Source: Oscillospiraceae bacterium
Lineage (GTDB): Bacteria > Bacillota > Clostridia > Oscillospirales > Ruminococcaceae
NCBI GenBank assembly: GCA_009776305.1
Contig: WRLY01000005.1
Span: 62,001 to 126,000 of the forward strand
Direction of reading: 5' to 3'
Length of the DNA stretch: 64,000 nt
Within the stretch, counting starts at the first letter, position 1, and the number at the start of each line of letters is the position of its first letter. The notes under the pieces were generated by a model, which was given only the letters and a program-made list of their open reading frames with translations, searched no databases and was not told the origin of the DNA. The position numbers and the translations under genes are program-made. This document shows positions 1 through 8,989 of the stretch, piece after piece.

Positions 1-35
1 ATGAATAATTGATTTTTAATGTATAAAATTATGGC

Positions 36-64
36 TTGACTTTTGTTTTGTTCATGTGTATAAT
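36..64 (+). promoter_or_regulatory. Sigma-A promoter of the XRE regulator gene
   Basis: TTGACT (36-41), a 17-base spacer and a perfect TATAAT (59-64) lie about 40 bases upstream of the first gene. This is a near-consensus vegetative promoter. It is overlapped by an inverted repeat, so it is probably repressible. Confidence 0.8.
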
Positions 65-78
65 GTAAACGTGAACAA
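48..78. promoter_or_regulatory. Inverted-repeat operator straddling the -10 box
   Basis: TTGTTCATG (48-56) and CGTGAACAA (70-78) form an inverted repeat with 8 of 9 positions matching and a 13-base spacer that holds the -10 box. A dyad over the promoter of an XRE-family gene is the usual arrangement for autorepression. That the downstream protein binds here is inference. Confidence 0.6.
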
Positions 79-102
79 TTTTAAAGAAAAAGAGGCGAGA
101 AT

Positions 103-498
103 ATGTTATTAAGCGAAAAGCTTGAGGTTTTGATTCGGCGCAAGGGGATGAAGAAAACCGAGTTTGCCGAGCAAATCGGCATAACCTACCGCGCCCTTGC
201 CAATTACATTTCCGGCGCGCGCGAGCCTAAAAAGTCGGTACTTTTAAAAATTGCCGACGCCCTTGACACCGATATGGTTTTTTTAACCGATAACAGCCGC
301 GGCATAGTCCTTTCGAGTGAGGAAAGGTTTTATTTCGGCGCGACTTCAGAGGGGCGCGGGCTTTTGGACGCTATGTTTTACCTTGATAAAACCCGCGAGA
401 TTTTCGGCGGGGAAAAGCTGTCCGAGGAGGACAAGCAGGCGCTTTTCACCTGCGTTACCGAGATTTATTTTGATGCAAAAAACAGGCTCGGAAAATAG
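103..498 (+). CDS. XRE-family helix-turn-helix transcriptional regulator
   Basis: A 131-residue protein with an N-terminal Cro/C1-type helix-turn-helix at about residues 5-62 (KTEFAEQIGITYRALANYI, then a conserved REP/LLKIADAL region). The C-terminal half is a short alpha-helical region of unknown role, perhaps for dimerisation. The ATG has an AGGCGAGA-like ribosome-binding site. It is transcribed alone from a strong promoter whose -10 box lies inside an inverted repeat, so it probably represses itself. No prophage genes lie beside it, although the window begins just upstream. Target genes cannot be told from the sequence. Confidence 0.85.
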   Translation: MLLSEKLEVLIRRKGMKKTEFAEQIGITYRALANYISGAREPKKSVLLKIADALDTDMVFLTDNSRGIVLSSEERFYFGATSEGRGLLDAMFYLDKTREIFGGEKLSEEDKQALFTCVTEIYFDAKNRLGK

Positions 499-536
499 GA
501 GGGTTTTACTTCGAGAGCGGTGGAATTAAGCCGCCT

Positions 537-1247
537 CTAAAAGGGGCTTTTCTCAAACCAGCCTTGCTCTTTCCAATATCTGCTATCAGCTGTATCCGCT
601 TCGGTTTCTTTTTTGAGCATACTTCGGCTAAAATAAAACATGAATTTTGTAAGTAAATAAGGGCTACGCTTTTTGCCCGAGATGATTTCTTTATAAAACC
701 GTTCGGCTGATTTTTTGAGTTTTTTCTCGAATTTCGACCTGCGTTTTGGGTTCATGGTTTCAAAATTACCCGCTAACATGGCAATGCCCAACGAATGAAT
801 CCTGTTTACGCCCCAGAATTTCAGGTTAGTAACAATCGTTTTCATCGCCGCTTTTGTTCCCGCGCCTGCCGTGGTTGAAATCACAAACGCCTTTTTTCCG
901 AACATTTCGGGGCGCGCCCGATGTACGATAAATATAAATCCGAAGTGGTCGAGAAAAGCCTTGACCGCTCCCGTCGTCTGCAAAACGTAAACCGGCGTTG
1001 TAAAAATCAAAGCGTCGGCTTTTAACATAGCATCTAAAATCGGCATGGTGTACTCGGTGTGAGGGCAGGACTGTTCGCTTTTTTCAAAGCATAAAAAACA
1101 CCCTCTGCAAAATTCGGGCAGAGCCTGCGGCAGGAAAAACTCGGTGAATTCTATGTTCCCCGATTTTTCCATTTCTTTTTTAAAGTTTTGCGTAGCGGCA
1201 TAGGTGTTGCCTTTTCTGGGGCTGCCGTGGAATACTGTTATTTTCAT
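537..1247 (-). CDS. Flavodoxin-like NAD(P)H-dependent FMN oxidoreductase
   Basis: A 236-residue cytoplasmic protein of the NADPH-dependent FMN reductase/flavodoxin fold. The N-terminal HGSPRKGNT loop is the FMN phosphate-binding site. It is followed by CRGCFLCFE with spaced cysteines, as in multimeric iron-sulfur flavoproteins, and by TPVYVLQTTGAVKAFLDH, the second flavin-binding region. The C-terminal part is lysine-rich and not diagnostic. AGGAG precedes the ATG. It starts 11 bases after metG on the same strand and is probably co-transcribed with it. Quinone or disulfide reduction is possible; the substrate cannot be read from the sequence. Confidence 0.8.
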   Translation of the reverse strand: MKITVFHGSPRKGNTYAATQNFKKEMEKSGNIEFTEFFLPQALPEFCRGCFLCFEKSEQSCPHTEYTMPILDAMLKADALIFTTPVYVLQTTGAVKAFLDHFGFIFIVHRARPEMFGKKAFVISTTAGAGTKAAMKTIVTNLKFWGVNRIHSLGIAMLAGNFETMNPKRRSKFEKKLKKSAERFYKEIISGKKRSPYLLTKFMFYFSRSMLKKETEADTADSRYWKEQGWFEKSPF

Positions 1248-1258
1248 TGGCGTTTCTC

Positions 1259-2854
1259 CTATGTTTTCGGGTTCAGCGACTCCAAATGCTCAAGCTCCTT
1301 TGCTACGTCAAACCTTGGGAAGATGATTTCCCCCCTTTTTACAGTGACGTTTTGAGGAAGTATCCCCCATTCTCCCGATTTGGAATAAGCAAGAGAGTCT
1401 CCGTTTGCCCCTATTTGCTCCCAAACCTTAGGCATGGTTGACGGCATAAACGGCGAAAGCAGTACCGACGTGATTCTTATAGTTTCAAGCAAGTTATAAA
1501 GCACGGCGGCAAGGCGCGGCTTGTCGTCGTGGTTTTTTGCCAAAATCCACGGGGTTGTTTCGTCAATATATTTATTGGCGCGGGAAATCACCTTGAAAAT
1601 CTCGGTCAGCGCGTTGCCTAACTGCGGTATTTCAATAAGGTCGTCGATTTTTTCCTTTAAACCGGTTGCCATGCTGATTAATTCGTCATCTTGTTCACTG
1701 TTTTGCAGTTTTTGCTCGGGCAGGGTCGAAGCAAAGTATTTTTCAACCATTGCTACAGTCCGCGAAACAAGATTACCTAAATCATTGGCTAAATCTGTGT
1801 TTATGCGGTTGAGCATAAATTCGTTTGAATAATCCATGTCGCCTGAAAAGGGCATATCCCGCAACATCTGATACCTCACCGCGTCCACGCCGAAACGTTC
1901 CCCTAAAATAAAGGGGTCTACCACGTTTCCTGTGCTTTTGCCCATTTTTTTGCCGCCGAAGTTAATCCAGCCGTGGGAATAAAGCCTTTTCGGGAGCGGC
2001 AAATCTAAAGCCATGAGAATGGCGGGCCATATGATTGAGTGGAAACGCACGATTTCTTTAGCGGTCATGTGAACCGGAGAAACTTCGCACCGGGTTTCGG
2101 GATTCCAAAAGTGCATATCGTCGTGCATGTCGTTTTCATAACCTAAAAGGGTTATATAATTAGACAGCGCGTCAATCCAGACATAAACCACGTGTTCGTT
2201 GTCAAAAGGCACCTGAACTCCCCACTTGAAAGTCGTGCGAGAAACGCAAAGGTCTTCAAGACCGGGTTTAATGAAGTTATTGACCATTTCGTTTACGCGA
2301 GCTCCGGGCTGTAAGAAATCGGTTTCGGTTAAAAGTTTTTCGATTCTTTCGGCGAAAGGTTGCATTTTCATGAAATAGGCTTCTTCTTTCGCGTCAATGA
2401 CCTCGCGCCCGCACTCGGGGCATTTGCCGTCTACTAACTGCGACGCCGTCCAGAAAGACTCATCGGGGACGCAGTATTTCCCCGAATATTCGCCTTTATA
2501 AATATAGCCTTTGTCATAAATTTTCTTAAATATATTCTGAACCGCGCTTTTGTGGTAATGGTCGGTGGTACGGATATAGCGGTCATAGCTTATATTCATG
2601 TACTCCCACAGCTTTTTGAATTGAGCCACGATTTCATCTACATAGTCTTGCGGGCTCATGCCTGATTTTTTTGCGGTTTCCTCAATTTTCATGCCGTGTT
2701 CGTCTGTTCCCGTGGCGAACATCACATCATAGCCCTGCATACGCTTATACCGGGCAATCGAATCGCATGCGACCGTGGTATAACAATGCCCGATATGCGG
2801 ATTCCCCGACGGGTAATAAATAGGCGTGGTTATATAAAATGTTTTGTTTGACAT
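1259..2854 (-). CDS. metG: Methionyl-tRNA synthetase
   Basis: Class I aminoacyl-tRNA synthetase that charges tRNA-Met. The HIGH signature appears as PHIGH at about residue 19, after ITTPIYYPSG. The KMSKS loop is KMGKS (...GGKKMGKSTGNVVDP). A zinc-knob region with CVPDE and CPECGRE is present. Length is 531 residues from this ATG. The protein ends after the anticodon-binding helical domain, so the C-terminal EMAP/Arc1p-like tRNA-binding domain of longer forms is absent. An upstream in-frame TTG would add five residues, but AGAGGA sits just before the ATG at 2854, so that start was chosen. It heads a two-gene unit with the flavoprotein gene. No T-box leader was seen. Confidence 0.97.
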   Translation of the reverse strand: MSNKTFYITTPIYYPSGNPHIGHCYTTVACDSIARYKRMQGYDVMFATGTDEHGMKIEETAKKSGMSPQDYVDEIVAQFKKLWEYMNISYDRYIRTTDHYHKSAVQNIFKKIYDKGYIYKGEYSGKYCVPDESFWTASQLVDGKCPECGREVIDAKEEAYFMKMQPFAERIEKLLTETDFLQPGARVNEMVNNFIKPGLEDLCVSRTTFKWGVQVPFDNEHVVYVWIDALSNYITLLGYENDMHDDMHFWNPETRCEVSPVHMTAKEIVRFHSIIWPAILMALDLPLPKRLYSHGWINFGGKKMGKSTGNVVDPFILGERFGVDAVRYQMLRDMPFSGDMDYSNEFMLNRINTDLANDLGNLVSRTVAMVEKYFASTLPEQKLQNSEQDDELISMATGLKEKIDDLIEIPQLGNALTEIFKVISRANKYIDETTPWILAKNHDDKPRLAAVLYNLLETIRITSVLLSPFMPSTMPKVWEQIGANGDSLAYSKSGEWGILPQNVTVKRGEIIFPRFDVAKELEHLESLNPKT

Positions 2855-2892
2855 AGCGTTTCCTCTCAAAAATTATTAATTATTCATTGTTT

Positions 2893-2921
2893 AGTATACC
2901 ATTTTATTACCTTTTTGGCAA
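2893..2921 (-). promoter_or_regulatory. Sigma-A promoter for metG
   Basis: Read on the minus strand: TTGCCA, a 17-base spacer and TATACT, about 40 bases upstream of the metG start. Both hexamers are close to consensus. The 235-base region between metG and the divergent regulator gene otherwise holds AT-rich sequence. A weak candidate (TTGATT at 2970, TAAGAT at 2993) may serve the plus-strand gene. Confidence 0.7.
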
Positions 2922-3089
2922 TATAACAAAAAAAATAGATGAAAAATTTACATATTTCATAAAAAAGGCTTGATTTTTTCGCCGTTTTCTTGTAAGATAT
3001 ATATATTATAGTCTGTTTTTAAGTTAATCGGCTGTAATAATCGTTTAAAATAAAAACACTGAGTGTTTTGCGGGATAAGGAGACGTATT

Positions 3090-4175
3090 ATGTCAAACAG
3101 ATTATTTCAAGGGGTTATTCATCAAATGAAAGACACGGTAGGACGTGTTATCGGTGTTATCGACGAGAACGCAACTGTGGTTGCCTGCAGTGAAACGCCT
3201 AAATTAGGTACCAGCACGGACTTTTTTTCTATCGAAATCGGTGATTCGCATGATATTTTCATAAGGGACGGCTATACATATAAGCCGTTCGGCATACATT
3301 CAAAGCCTGATTACGCCGTTTTTGTCGAGGGCATTGATGAAGCTGCGGGTAAATACGCCTCTATTCTGGCGGTCACCCTTTCAAGCATTAAGCAATATTA
3401 CGATGAAAAATACGACCGTAATAATTTTATCAAGAACATAATTCTTGACAACGTTTTACCGGGCGATATAAGCATAAAGTGCAGGGAACTGCATTTTAAC
3501 GCCGATATTAACCGGGTGGTTTTTCTAATCAGCATAATTTCGTCCAACGACGTTTCGGCTTATGATGTAATCCAAAATCTTTTCCCTGATAAAAATAAGG
3601 ACTTTGTTTTCAGTATAACCGAAAGTGATATTGTTCTTGTAAAGGAAATAAAGCTCAACATAGATGTGAAAGACCTTGAAAAGTTAGCGCGCTCTATTTC
3701 GGACACCCTTTCGAGCGAATTCTTCACCCGCGTAAATGTAGGTATTGGCACGCCTGTCATGGGGGTAAAGGATTTGGCGCGGAGCTTTAAGGAAGCGCAG
3801 ATTGCCTTAGAGGTCGGGAAGGTTTTCGACACCGACAAAACCATTGTAAGCTACGACAATCTCGGCATAGCGCGGCTGATTTACCATCTGCCGACAACGC
3901 TTTGCGATACTTTTTTGAGAGAAGTTTTCAAAAAAGGCTCAATAGAATCCCTGGACCATGAAACCTTATTTACCATTCAAAGATTTTTTGAGAATAATCT
4001 CAACGTTTCGGAAACGTCAAGAAAGCTTTTTGTACATAGAAATACATTGGTTTACCGCCTTGATAAAATAAGAAAACTGACGGGGCTCGATTTGCGGGAA
4101 TTCGACCACGCGATTATATTCAAAATCGCCCTCATGGTTAAAAAATACCTGTCGGCAGACCCCGTGAAGTTCTAA
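3090..4175 (+). CDS. PucR/CdaR-type helix-turn-helix regulator
   Basis: A 361-residue protein. The N-terminal ~270 residues are a probable sensory region without a named motif. The C-terminal ~60 residues (NLNVSETSRKLFVHRNTLVY, then RLDKIRKLTGLDL) match the PucR C-terminal helix-turn-helix domain (HTH_30) of CdaR/PucR regulators. The ATG at 3090 follows AAGGAGA; a GTG 27 bases upstream lacks a ribosome-binding site. The gene sits 15 bases before ftsE in the same direction, so it may belong to the division operon or regulate it. CdaR members sense sugar diacids, but nothing here supports that ligand; the position next to ftsEX suggests envelope control. This is inference. Confidence 0.8.
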   Translation: MSNRLFQGVIHQMKDTVGRVIGVIDENATVVACSETPKLGTSTDFFSIEIGDSHDIFIRDGYTYKPFGIHSKPDYAVFVEGIDEAAGKYASILAVTLSSIKQYYDEKYDRNNFIKNIILDNVLPGDISIKCRELHFNADINRVVFLISIISSNDVSAYDVIQNLFPDKNKDFVFSITESDIVLVKEIKLNIDVKDLEKLARSISDTLSSEFFTRVNVGIGTPVMGVKDLARSFKEAQIALEVGKVFDTDKTIVSYDNLGIARLIYHLPTTLCDTFLREVFKKGSIESLDHETLFTIQRFFENNLNVSETSRKLFVHRNTLVYRLDKIRKLTGLDLREFDHAIIFKIALMVKKYLSADPVKF

Positions 4176-4190
4176 GAATCTGGAGTAAAA

Positions 4191-4880
4191 ATGGTAGAAT
4201 TAAAAAACGTTGATGTGCATTATAAAGAAGGTTCGGTGGACGCCCTCAACAATGTAAATCTAAGAATTAACGACGGCGAATTTGTTTTTATAGTGGGGAG
4301 TTCAGGCGCGGGCAAAAGTACGCTTCTGAAACTTTTGACGCGGGAAAAAATTCCGACAAGCGGACGGGTCTTTGTCAACGGTTATAACTTGTCTAATTTA
4401 AAAGGCAATAAAATTCCTAAGTTTCGTCGCTCTATAGGCATGATTTTTCAGGACTTTCGTCTTATACCGAACCTTACGGTCTATGAAAACGTTGCATTTG
4501 TACTGCGGGTTACCGACCGCTCCAGCCGTTTCATAAGGCAGAGGGTACCTTATGTGCTTAATTTGGTGAGGTTAAGCGATAAAGCGCGCGCCTTTCCCTC
4601 CCAGCTTTCGGGCGGGGAGCAGCAGAGGGTGGCAATTGCGCGGGCTTTCGCTTCCGACCCGGGGCTGATTATAGCCGACGAGCCTACCGGAAATATCGAC
4701 CCTGAACTTTCTTATGAAATCGTCGAGCTGTTGAAGGATATAAACAAGTGCGGAACCACGGTTATAATGGTTACCCACGAGCATGATTTGGTAAAATATT
4801 TCGGCGGGAGAATCATAAGCCTTAGAAAAGGCAACATTGATTTCGACGATTATATTGGAGGAAACAATGAAAGGCAGTAA
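4191..4880 (+). CDS. ftsE: Cell division ATP-binding protein FtsE
   Basis: A 229-residue ABC ATPase. Walker A is GSSGAGKST, the Q-loop lies in [19 protein letters not shown] (typical of FtsE), the signature is [14 protein letters not shown], Walker B is [12 protein letters not shown] and the switch histidine is in VTHEHD. With FtsX it forms the membrane complex that couples division to activation of cell-wall hydrolases. The start follows GGAGTAAAA. Its last 14 bases overlap ftsX, as expected for an obligate partner pair. Confidence 0.96.
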   Translation: MVELKNVDVHYKEGSVDALNNVNLRINDGEFVFIVGSSGAGKSTLLKLLTREKIPTSGRVFVNGYNLSNLKGNKIPKFRRSIGMIFQDFRLIPNLTVYENVAFVLRVTDRSSRFIRQRVPYVLNLVRLSDKARAFPSQLSGGEQQRVAIARAFASDPGLIIADEPTGNIDPELSYEIVELLKDINKCGTTVIMVTHEHDLVKYFGGRIISLRKGNIDFDDYIGGNNERQ

Positions 4881-5775
4881 CTTTTCATATTTATTAAAGC
4901 AAGGGCTGGTTTCAGTCTGGCATAATCGTTTAATGTCGTTTGCCGGCTTTTGCATACTTATGGTCAGCCTGTTGCTTGTAGGGGTATCAGTGCTTTTTGC
5001 ACTCGACATCGGCATAATAATAGGCAACATTGAGGATACCAATGAAATAGTGGTTTTTGTATATAATGAAACAGAGGAGTCTGAATTAAGCCATATTTCC
5101 GACGTGCTTAACAACTACAGTTATGTTGACACGGTCAGTTACATCTCGCCGGACCAAGCTTTGGAAATTACGCGGGGGAGTTACGGCTTAGATGGAATAG
5201 AAGAGCTTTTCGACCGCATGGGCGAAAGCCCGCTCCCCCACAGTTATGTTGTTTCGCTTAACGACATTACCAAAATAAACGAGGCGGCGGCGGCTTTTGC
5301 AAGAATCAGCGGCGTTGAGGATGTTCGCGCTCCGTATGATTTCGCGAGTTTCCTAATCAGCATACGCACCACTTTCACGGTAATAGGCAGTGCGGTTTTA
5401 TTGGCTCTCATCGTGGTTTGTCTTGTAATTATTTATAACACTGCCCGAACCAGCGTCTTTGCCCGCAGAATGCAAATAAGTATTATGAAACATGTCGGCG
5501 CGACCAACTCCTTTATAAAATTCCCGTTTTTTATAGAGGGCATGTTTATCGGGATTGTCGCGGGGGTGGCTTCATGGTTTTTGACCAAGCTCGCATACGA
5601 ATCGGTGGTTCATCTGTTCATGGAGGACATACAGATTTTGGAGGTTTTGGGGCTTAGAAATATTATCGACTTTCGGGAAATAACCTGGTATGTATTAGCC
5701 GCAAACTGTCTTGCGGGCGCTTTAATCGGCGCGGTGGGGACGGTCTTTAGCATGGGTAAGCATTTAAAGGTTTAA
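4867..5775 (+). CDS. ftsX: Cell division permease-like protein FtsX
   Basis: A 302-residue membrane protein with an N-terminal cytoplasmic segment, one transmembrane helix (about residues 20-45), an extracellular domain of ~115 residues and three further helices in a FtsX/MacB-like C-terminal half. It relays FtsE ATP hydrolysis to extracellular peptidoglycan hydrolases. The longer reading frame begins 30 bases earlier, but GGAGG at 4856-4860 places the start at this ATG, inside the end of ftsE. The neighbouring M23 endopeptidase is its likely effector, as with EnvC, PcsB or CwlO in other bacteria. Confidence 0.95.
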   Translation: MKGSNFSYLLKQGLVSVWHNRLMSFAGFCILMVSLLLVGVSVLFALDIGIIIGNIEDTNEIVVFVYNETEESELSHISDVLNNYSYVDTVSYISPDQALEITRGSYGLDGIEELFDRMGESPLPHSYVVSLNDITKINEAAAAFARISGVEDVRAPYDFASFLISIRTTFTVIGSAVLLALIVVCLVIIYNTARTSVFARRMQISIMKHVGATNSFIKFPFFIEGMFIGIVAGVASWFLTKLAYESVVHLFMEDIQILEVLGLRNIIDFREITWYVLAANCLAGALIGAVGTVFSMGKHLKV

Positions 5776-5791
5776 TTTCCGTTCCGGAAAT
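5775..5791 (+). other. Short perfect hairpin at the ftsX stop codon
   Basis: ATTTCCG (5775-5781), TTC, CGGAAAT (5785-5791) form a perfect 7-bp stem beginning in the ftsX stop codon. There is no T-tract, so it is not a convincing terminator; it could set mRNA stability or differential expression between ftsEX and the hydrolase gene. Confidence 0.4.
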
Positions 5792-5843
5792 AACATTTTA
5801 AGAAATTGACATAATACTTTATAATTAAAGGAATTATGTTAAA

Positions 5844-7169
5844 ATGAGAAAATCGCAAAAATCGAAAATATTCACGTTGCTTTTTGTTTTTATTTGTGTT
5901 ATAATTTATTCATTGTGTCCCGCATTAACCGAAAACCGCGCTAACGCCTACTCCCGTTATTCAAGAGCAGAGTTAGAAGAAAAAATCAGGGAAATTAACG
6001 CAGAAAATCTGAGGCTTGACAATCTCATAGCCCAAACCGATAAAGACCTCGCCCAAAACAGTGAAATTATGGCGCTTTATGCCGAGAAAATAAACGCCGA
6101 AATGCTCAGAATTGACTATTACCATAACCTGCTTTATAATTGTGAAAATGAAATAGAGATGCGCGAGGAGGATATAAGTCAGACAAAGGGCAGGATTTTA
6201 GAAAAAGAAAACCAAATCAGCGCGAATTTAAAGGAAATCGAGGCGCTTGACAAAAAGAACAGCGAAAATCTGCAAGACTTTGCACAACTTATAGTTAAAG
6301 TATATAAAAGCGGCAGTATGGGGAATATCGCGTTTTATGATGAAGCGGGTAGTTTTGCCGATTTGGCAATCGGTCATAAAACAATGGACAATATCAGCCG
6401 TAAAAATCTCGAATTTATGAATGCGTTGCTTGAGTCTATAAGAGAGCATGAGCAAAAGAGCCAAGCCTTGAACGGCGAAATTGAGGCGCTGGAGCAAACA
6501 AAATTAAGGCTTGAGATGGAATACGGTGAGCTTAATCTGAAAAAGCTTGAACTTGAAAAAACCGCAAAAGAGTGCAAAGATTTAAACGAGAATTATAACC
6601 GAATTTATGAAAAATACGCCGATGACGCGTTGAATCTTGAAATTCGTAAAAGTAATTATTATAACAAAAAACGCATAAACCGCGCCGAAGCCGATGAATT
6701 TGACAAAAAGCTGAGAGCGCTTATTATACAAAACCAAAGCAATTCAGAGCTTACCGCAGGGACGTGGCAAAGACCGCTTGATGCGCGGTTTGGCAGGATT
6801 ACTACATATTTCGGTTTTGACGCTTGGCGAAACGGTCAGCATAACGGCATAGACATAGCCGGCGACAGTAGAAATGATATAAATAGGGCGAATATATATG
6901 CCGTCAGAGACGGAACCGTTCTCGTGGTCAAAAATACGTACATATCCGGATACAGTTACGGGAAATATATCGTGGTAGACCACGGCGGGGGTTATATCTC
7001 GCTGTATGCCCATTGCAATGACATTTACGTTTACGCGGGGCAGAAAGTAAGCGGGGGACAGGTTATAGGTTCTGTGGGTTCAACCGGCTGGTCAACCGGA
7101 CCGCATCTCCATTTTGAAATTCGGTTGAACAGTGTACCGCAAAATCCCATGAATTTTATAAATTTTTAA
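5844..7169 (+). CDS. Secreted coiled-coil M23 (LytM-type) peptidoglycan endopeptidase
   Basis: A 441-residue protein. Residues 1-35 are a signal peptide (KSK, then a hydrophobic core FTLLFVFICVIIYSL). Residues ~40-290 form long Glu/Lys/Leu-rich coiled coils, as in EnvC, PcsB and CwlO. Residues ~315-440 are an M23 domain with the metal ligands in HNGIDIAG (HxxxD) and the HLH motif in GPHLHFEI. The HxxxD and HLH motifs are intact, so unlike degenerate EnvC this one should cut cross-links itself. It lies 68 bases after ftsX, which supports a role as the FtsEX-activated hydrolase. The start was chosen because signal-peptide architecture begins there; AAAGGA upstream is at a long spacing. Confidence 0.92.
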   Translation: MRKSQKSKIFTLLFVFICVIIYSLCPALTENRANAYSRYSRAELEEKIREINAENLRLDNLIAQTDKDLAQNSEIMALYAEKINAEMLRIDYYHNLLYNCENEIEMREEDISQTKGRILEKENQISANLKEIEALDKKNSENLQDFAQLIVKVYKSGSMGNIAFYDEAGSFADLAIGHKTMDNISRKNLEFMNALLESIREHEQKSQALNGEIEALEQTKLRLEMEYGELNLKKLELEKTAKECKDLNENYNRIYEKYADDALNLEIRKSNYYNKKRINRAEADEFDKKLRALIIQNQSNSELTAGTWQRPLDARFGRITTYFGFDAWRNGQHNGIDIAGDSRNDINRANIYAVRDGTVLVVKNTYISGYSYGKYIVVDHGGGYISLYAHCNDIYVYAGQKVSGGQVIGSVGSTGWSTGPHLHFEIRLNSVPQNPMNFINF

Positions 7170-7288
7170 ATTTATTACCGGAGTAATATAATAAATACGC
7201 ATATTGTAAGGGGCTGAACTCGGCGTAATGCACAGTTCGCCCACTTTGCGGTAATAAAACAAAAACAAATGATGCGAAAGGACAATAG

Positions 7289-8485
7289 ATGAACAAAAAA
7301 TTTTCACTCGGCGTTTGCATAAGCCTGATTGCAATTGCCTGCGCCGTTACATTTGTGCTGACTATGACGCTTTCCTTAAATATTTATAACACCAAAATCG
7401 CGGGGGTGGAGGAACGCGGTGCGATTTACACAAAATTGCAGGATATAGATTCTTATGTAAGGAATAACTTTTTGTGGACAATAGACGAGGACAAGCTTTC
7501 AGCGGGCGTAATGAGCGGCTATATGGTGGGCTTGGGAGACCCTAAGTCAAGGTACATAACCGCTTCGGAGTATTATGAAGCCCAACAGTACGTCGCGGGC
7601 AAAATCGTTACGGCAGGTCTTGAGACGGCGCGGGACGAAAGCGGTTATATCATTATAACGGAAGTGTACGAAGGCTCGTCGGCGTGGTTACAGGGAATAG
7701 AGGAGGGCGATATAATCACCCAAATCGACGGCACACAGGTATTGGAAGCCGGCGCTGAAAATGCCATGAGGCTTTTAGGTGGAGATGAAGGAACCCGGGT
7801 TTCTATAACCACTCGGAGGGCAGGCGAAGAAAATCGCTTCACCCTCATAAGGCATGAAATAGAGTTGATTTCAGCTAAGGGTGTAAAACACGGGGATTTA
7901 GGGTTTATAAGGATTACAGGTTTTGCCGAGAATACGGGCAACCAGTTTGAAACGGCATTAGACGCTATTTTGGCGGCGGACGCCAAAGGGCTCATAATAG
8001 ACCTTAGAGGCGCGGAGGGCTGTCTAATTGCCCCGCAGAGACAGATTTTGGACAGGTTAGTTTTGAGGGGTGCGGTGGCTGTTGCGGAATACGGGAGCGG
8101 AAATATAAATACTATTATAGAAATAAACAATGACTCGCGGGTTATGTTGCCCATTACGGTAATAACCGACGGTAATACTGCGGAAGGGGGAGAGCTTTTA
8201 GCGGCAATGCTGAAAGATTACGCCTCGGCGCAGATTGTCGGCGTTCCCACCAAGGGTGACGCAGTATTTACAACCACTCAAATGCTCCGCGACGGAAGCG
8301 CTGTGGTGCTTTCAATAATGATGGTGCGCTCGGGCGGCGGCACTGAATTTGACGGCGAGGGCATACGCCCTGACTTCATGGTAGAGCTTACTGCCTCTCC
8401 GGAAACCGATTTGGATAATTTCGAAAACACCGTTGATGCGCAAATCAGAAAAGCAATTGAGGTAACCGAAACACGTATACCATAA
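7289..8485 (+). CDS. S41-family (CtpA/CtpB-like) protein with degenerate catalytic triad
   Basis: A 398-residue protein with an N-terminal transmembrane anchor (residues 7-31), the S41 N-terminal helical region with GLGDPKSRYITASEY, a PDZ domain (~105-190) and an S41 fold ending in the hallmark FDGEGIRPD. In CtpB-type proteases the triad is Ser, Lys at +25 and Gln at +29. Here these positions are Glu299 (TAEGGELLAA), Asp324 (TKGDAVF) and Thr328. All three are changed while the spacing is kept, so it is probably not a serine protease. The expected neighbours, ftsEX and an M23 hydrolase, are present, so a scaffold or regulator role for the division module is inferred. AAAGGA precedes the ATG. 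Confidence 0.88.
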   Translation: MNKKFSLGVCISLIAIACAVTFVLTMTLSLNIYNTKIAGVEERGAIYTKLQDIDSYVRNNFLWTIDEDKLSAGVMSGYMVGLGDPKSRYITASEYYEAQQYVAGKIVTAGLETARDESGYIIITEVYEGSSAWLQGIEEGDIITQIDGTQVLEAGAENAMRLLGGDEGTRVSITTRRAGEENRFTLIRHEIELISAKGVKHGDLGFIRITGFAENTGNQFETALDAILAADAKGLIIDLRGAEGCLIAPQRQILDRLVLRGAVAVAEYGSGNINTIIEINNDSRVMLPITVITDGNTAEGGELLAAMLKDYASAQIVGVPTKGDAVFTTTQMLRDGSAVVLSIMMVRSGGGTEFDGEGIRPDFMVELTASPETDLDNFENTVDAQIRKAIEVTETRIP

Positions 8486-8515
8486 TATAAAACAATCATA
8501 GGAGGAACATTCAAA

Positions 8516-8989
8516 ATGCCAAAACAGACGATATTAACACAAGAGGGTTTAAACAAGCTTGAAGAGGAGCTTGAAATATTAAAAACCGTAAGACGCCGCG
8601 ATATTGCCGAGAAAATCAAAACCGCACTTTCTTTCGGCGACCTTGCCGAAAACGCGGAATATGACGAGGCAAAAAATGAGCAGGGAATAGTAGAAGCGCG
8701 CATAGCCGAAATAGAAGCCACGCTTATGAACGTGGAAATTCTTGACGCTGACAGCTTGACTACCGAGCATATTCAGTTAGGCAACAAAATTAAATTAAGA
8801 AATGTAGATACTTCTAAGGAAATGAACCTGCGGATTGTAGGCTCAAAGGAAGTGGACATGAAAAAAGGGAAAATCTCCGACGAGTCCCCAATCGGGAGCG
8901 CCTGCATAGGACATCAGGTCGGTGACGTCATTACGGCAGAAGCGCCGGCGGGCACTGTAACCTATGAAATTTTGGAGATTTCCAAGTAG
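8516..8989 (+). CDS. greA: Transcription elongation factor GreA
   Basis: A 157-residue protein of normal GreA length. It has an N-terminal coiled coil with the GDLAENAEYDEAKNEQ tip that carries the acidic residues used to stimulate RNA polymerase transcript cleavage, followed by the FKBP-like C-terminal domain (PIGSACIGHQVGDVI). It rescues backtracked polymerase. A perfect AGGAGG lies 10 bases before the ATG. Its stop codon TAG is the first triplet of a palindromic repeat. lysS follows 54 bases later, a common greA-lysS pairing in Firmicutes. Confidence 0.97.
   Translation: MPKQTILTQEGLNKLEEELEILKTVRRRDIAEKIKTALSFGDLAENAEYDEAKNEQGIVEARIAEIEATLMNVEILDADSLTTEHIQLGNKIKLRNVDTSKEMNLRIVGSKEVDMKKGKISDESPIGSACIGHQVGDVITAEAPAGTVTYEILEISK

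Noticed and set aside
103-498. Prophage or integrated element at the left edge
   Set aside because: Only a single XRE regulator; no integrase, phage genes or attachment repeats, although the window is cut here.
2855-3089. T-box or other riboswitch before metG (and in the greA-lysS gap)
   Set aside because: No T-box motif or antiterminator was found; metG has a simple promoter and a short leader.
4572-5114. 180-codon antisense ORF across ftsE/ftsX
   Set aside because: Lies wholly opposite two clear genes and has no recognisable protein features; a shadow frame.
5806-5825. TTGACA and TATAAT before the M23 gene
   Set aside because: The hexamers are only eight bases apart, so they cannot form a sigma-A promoter together.
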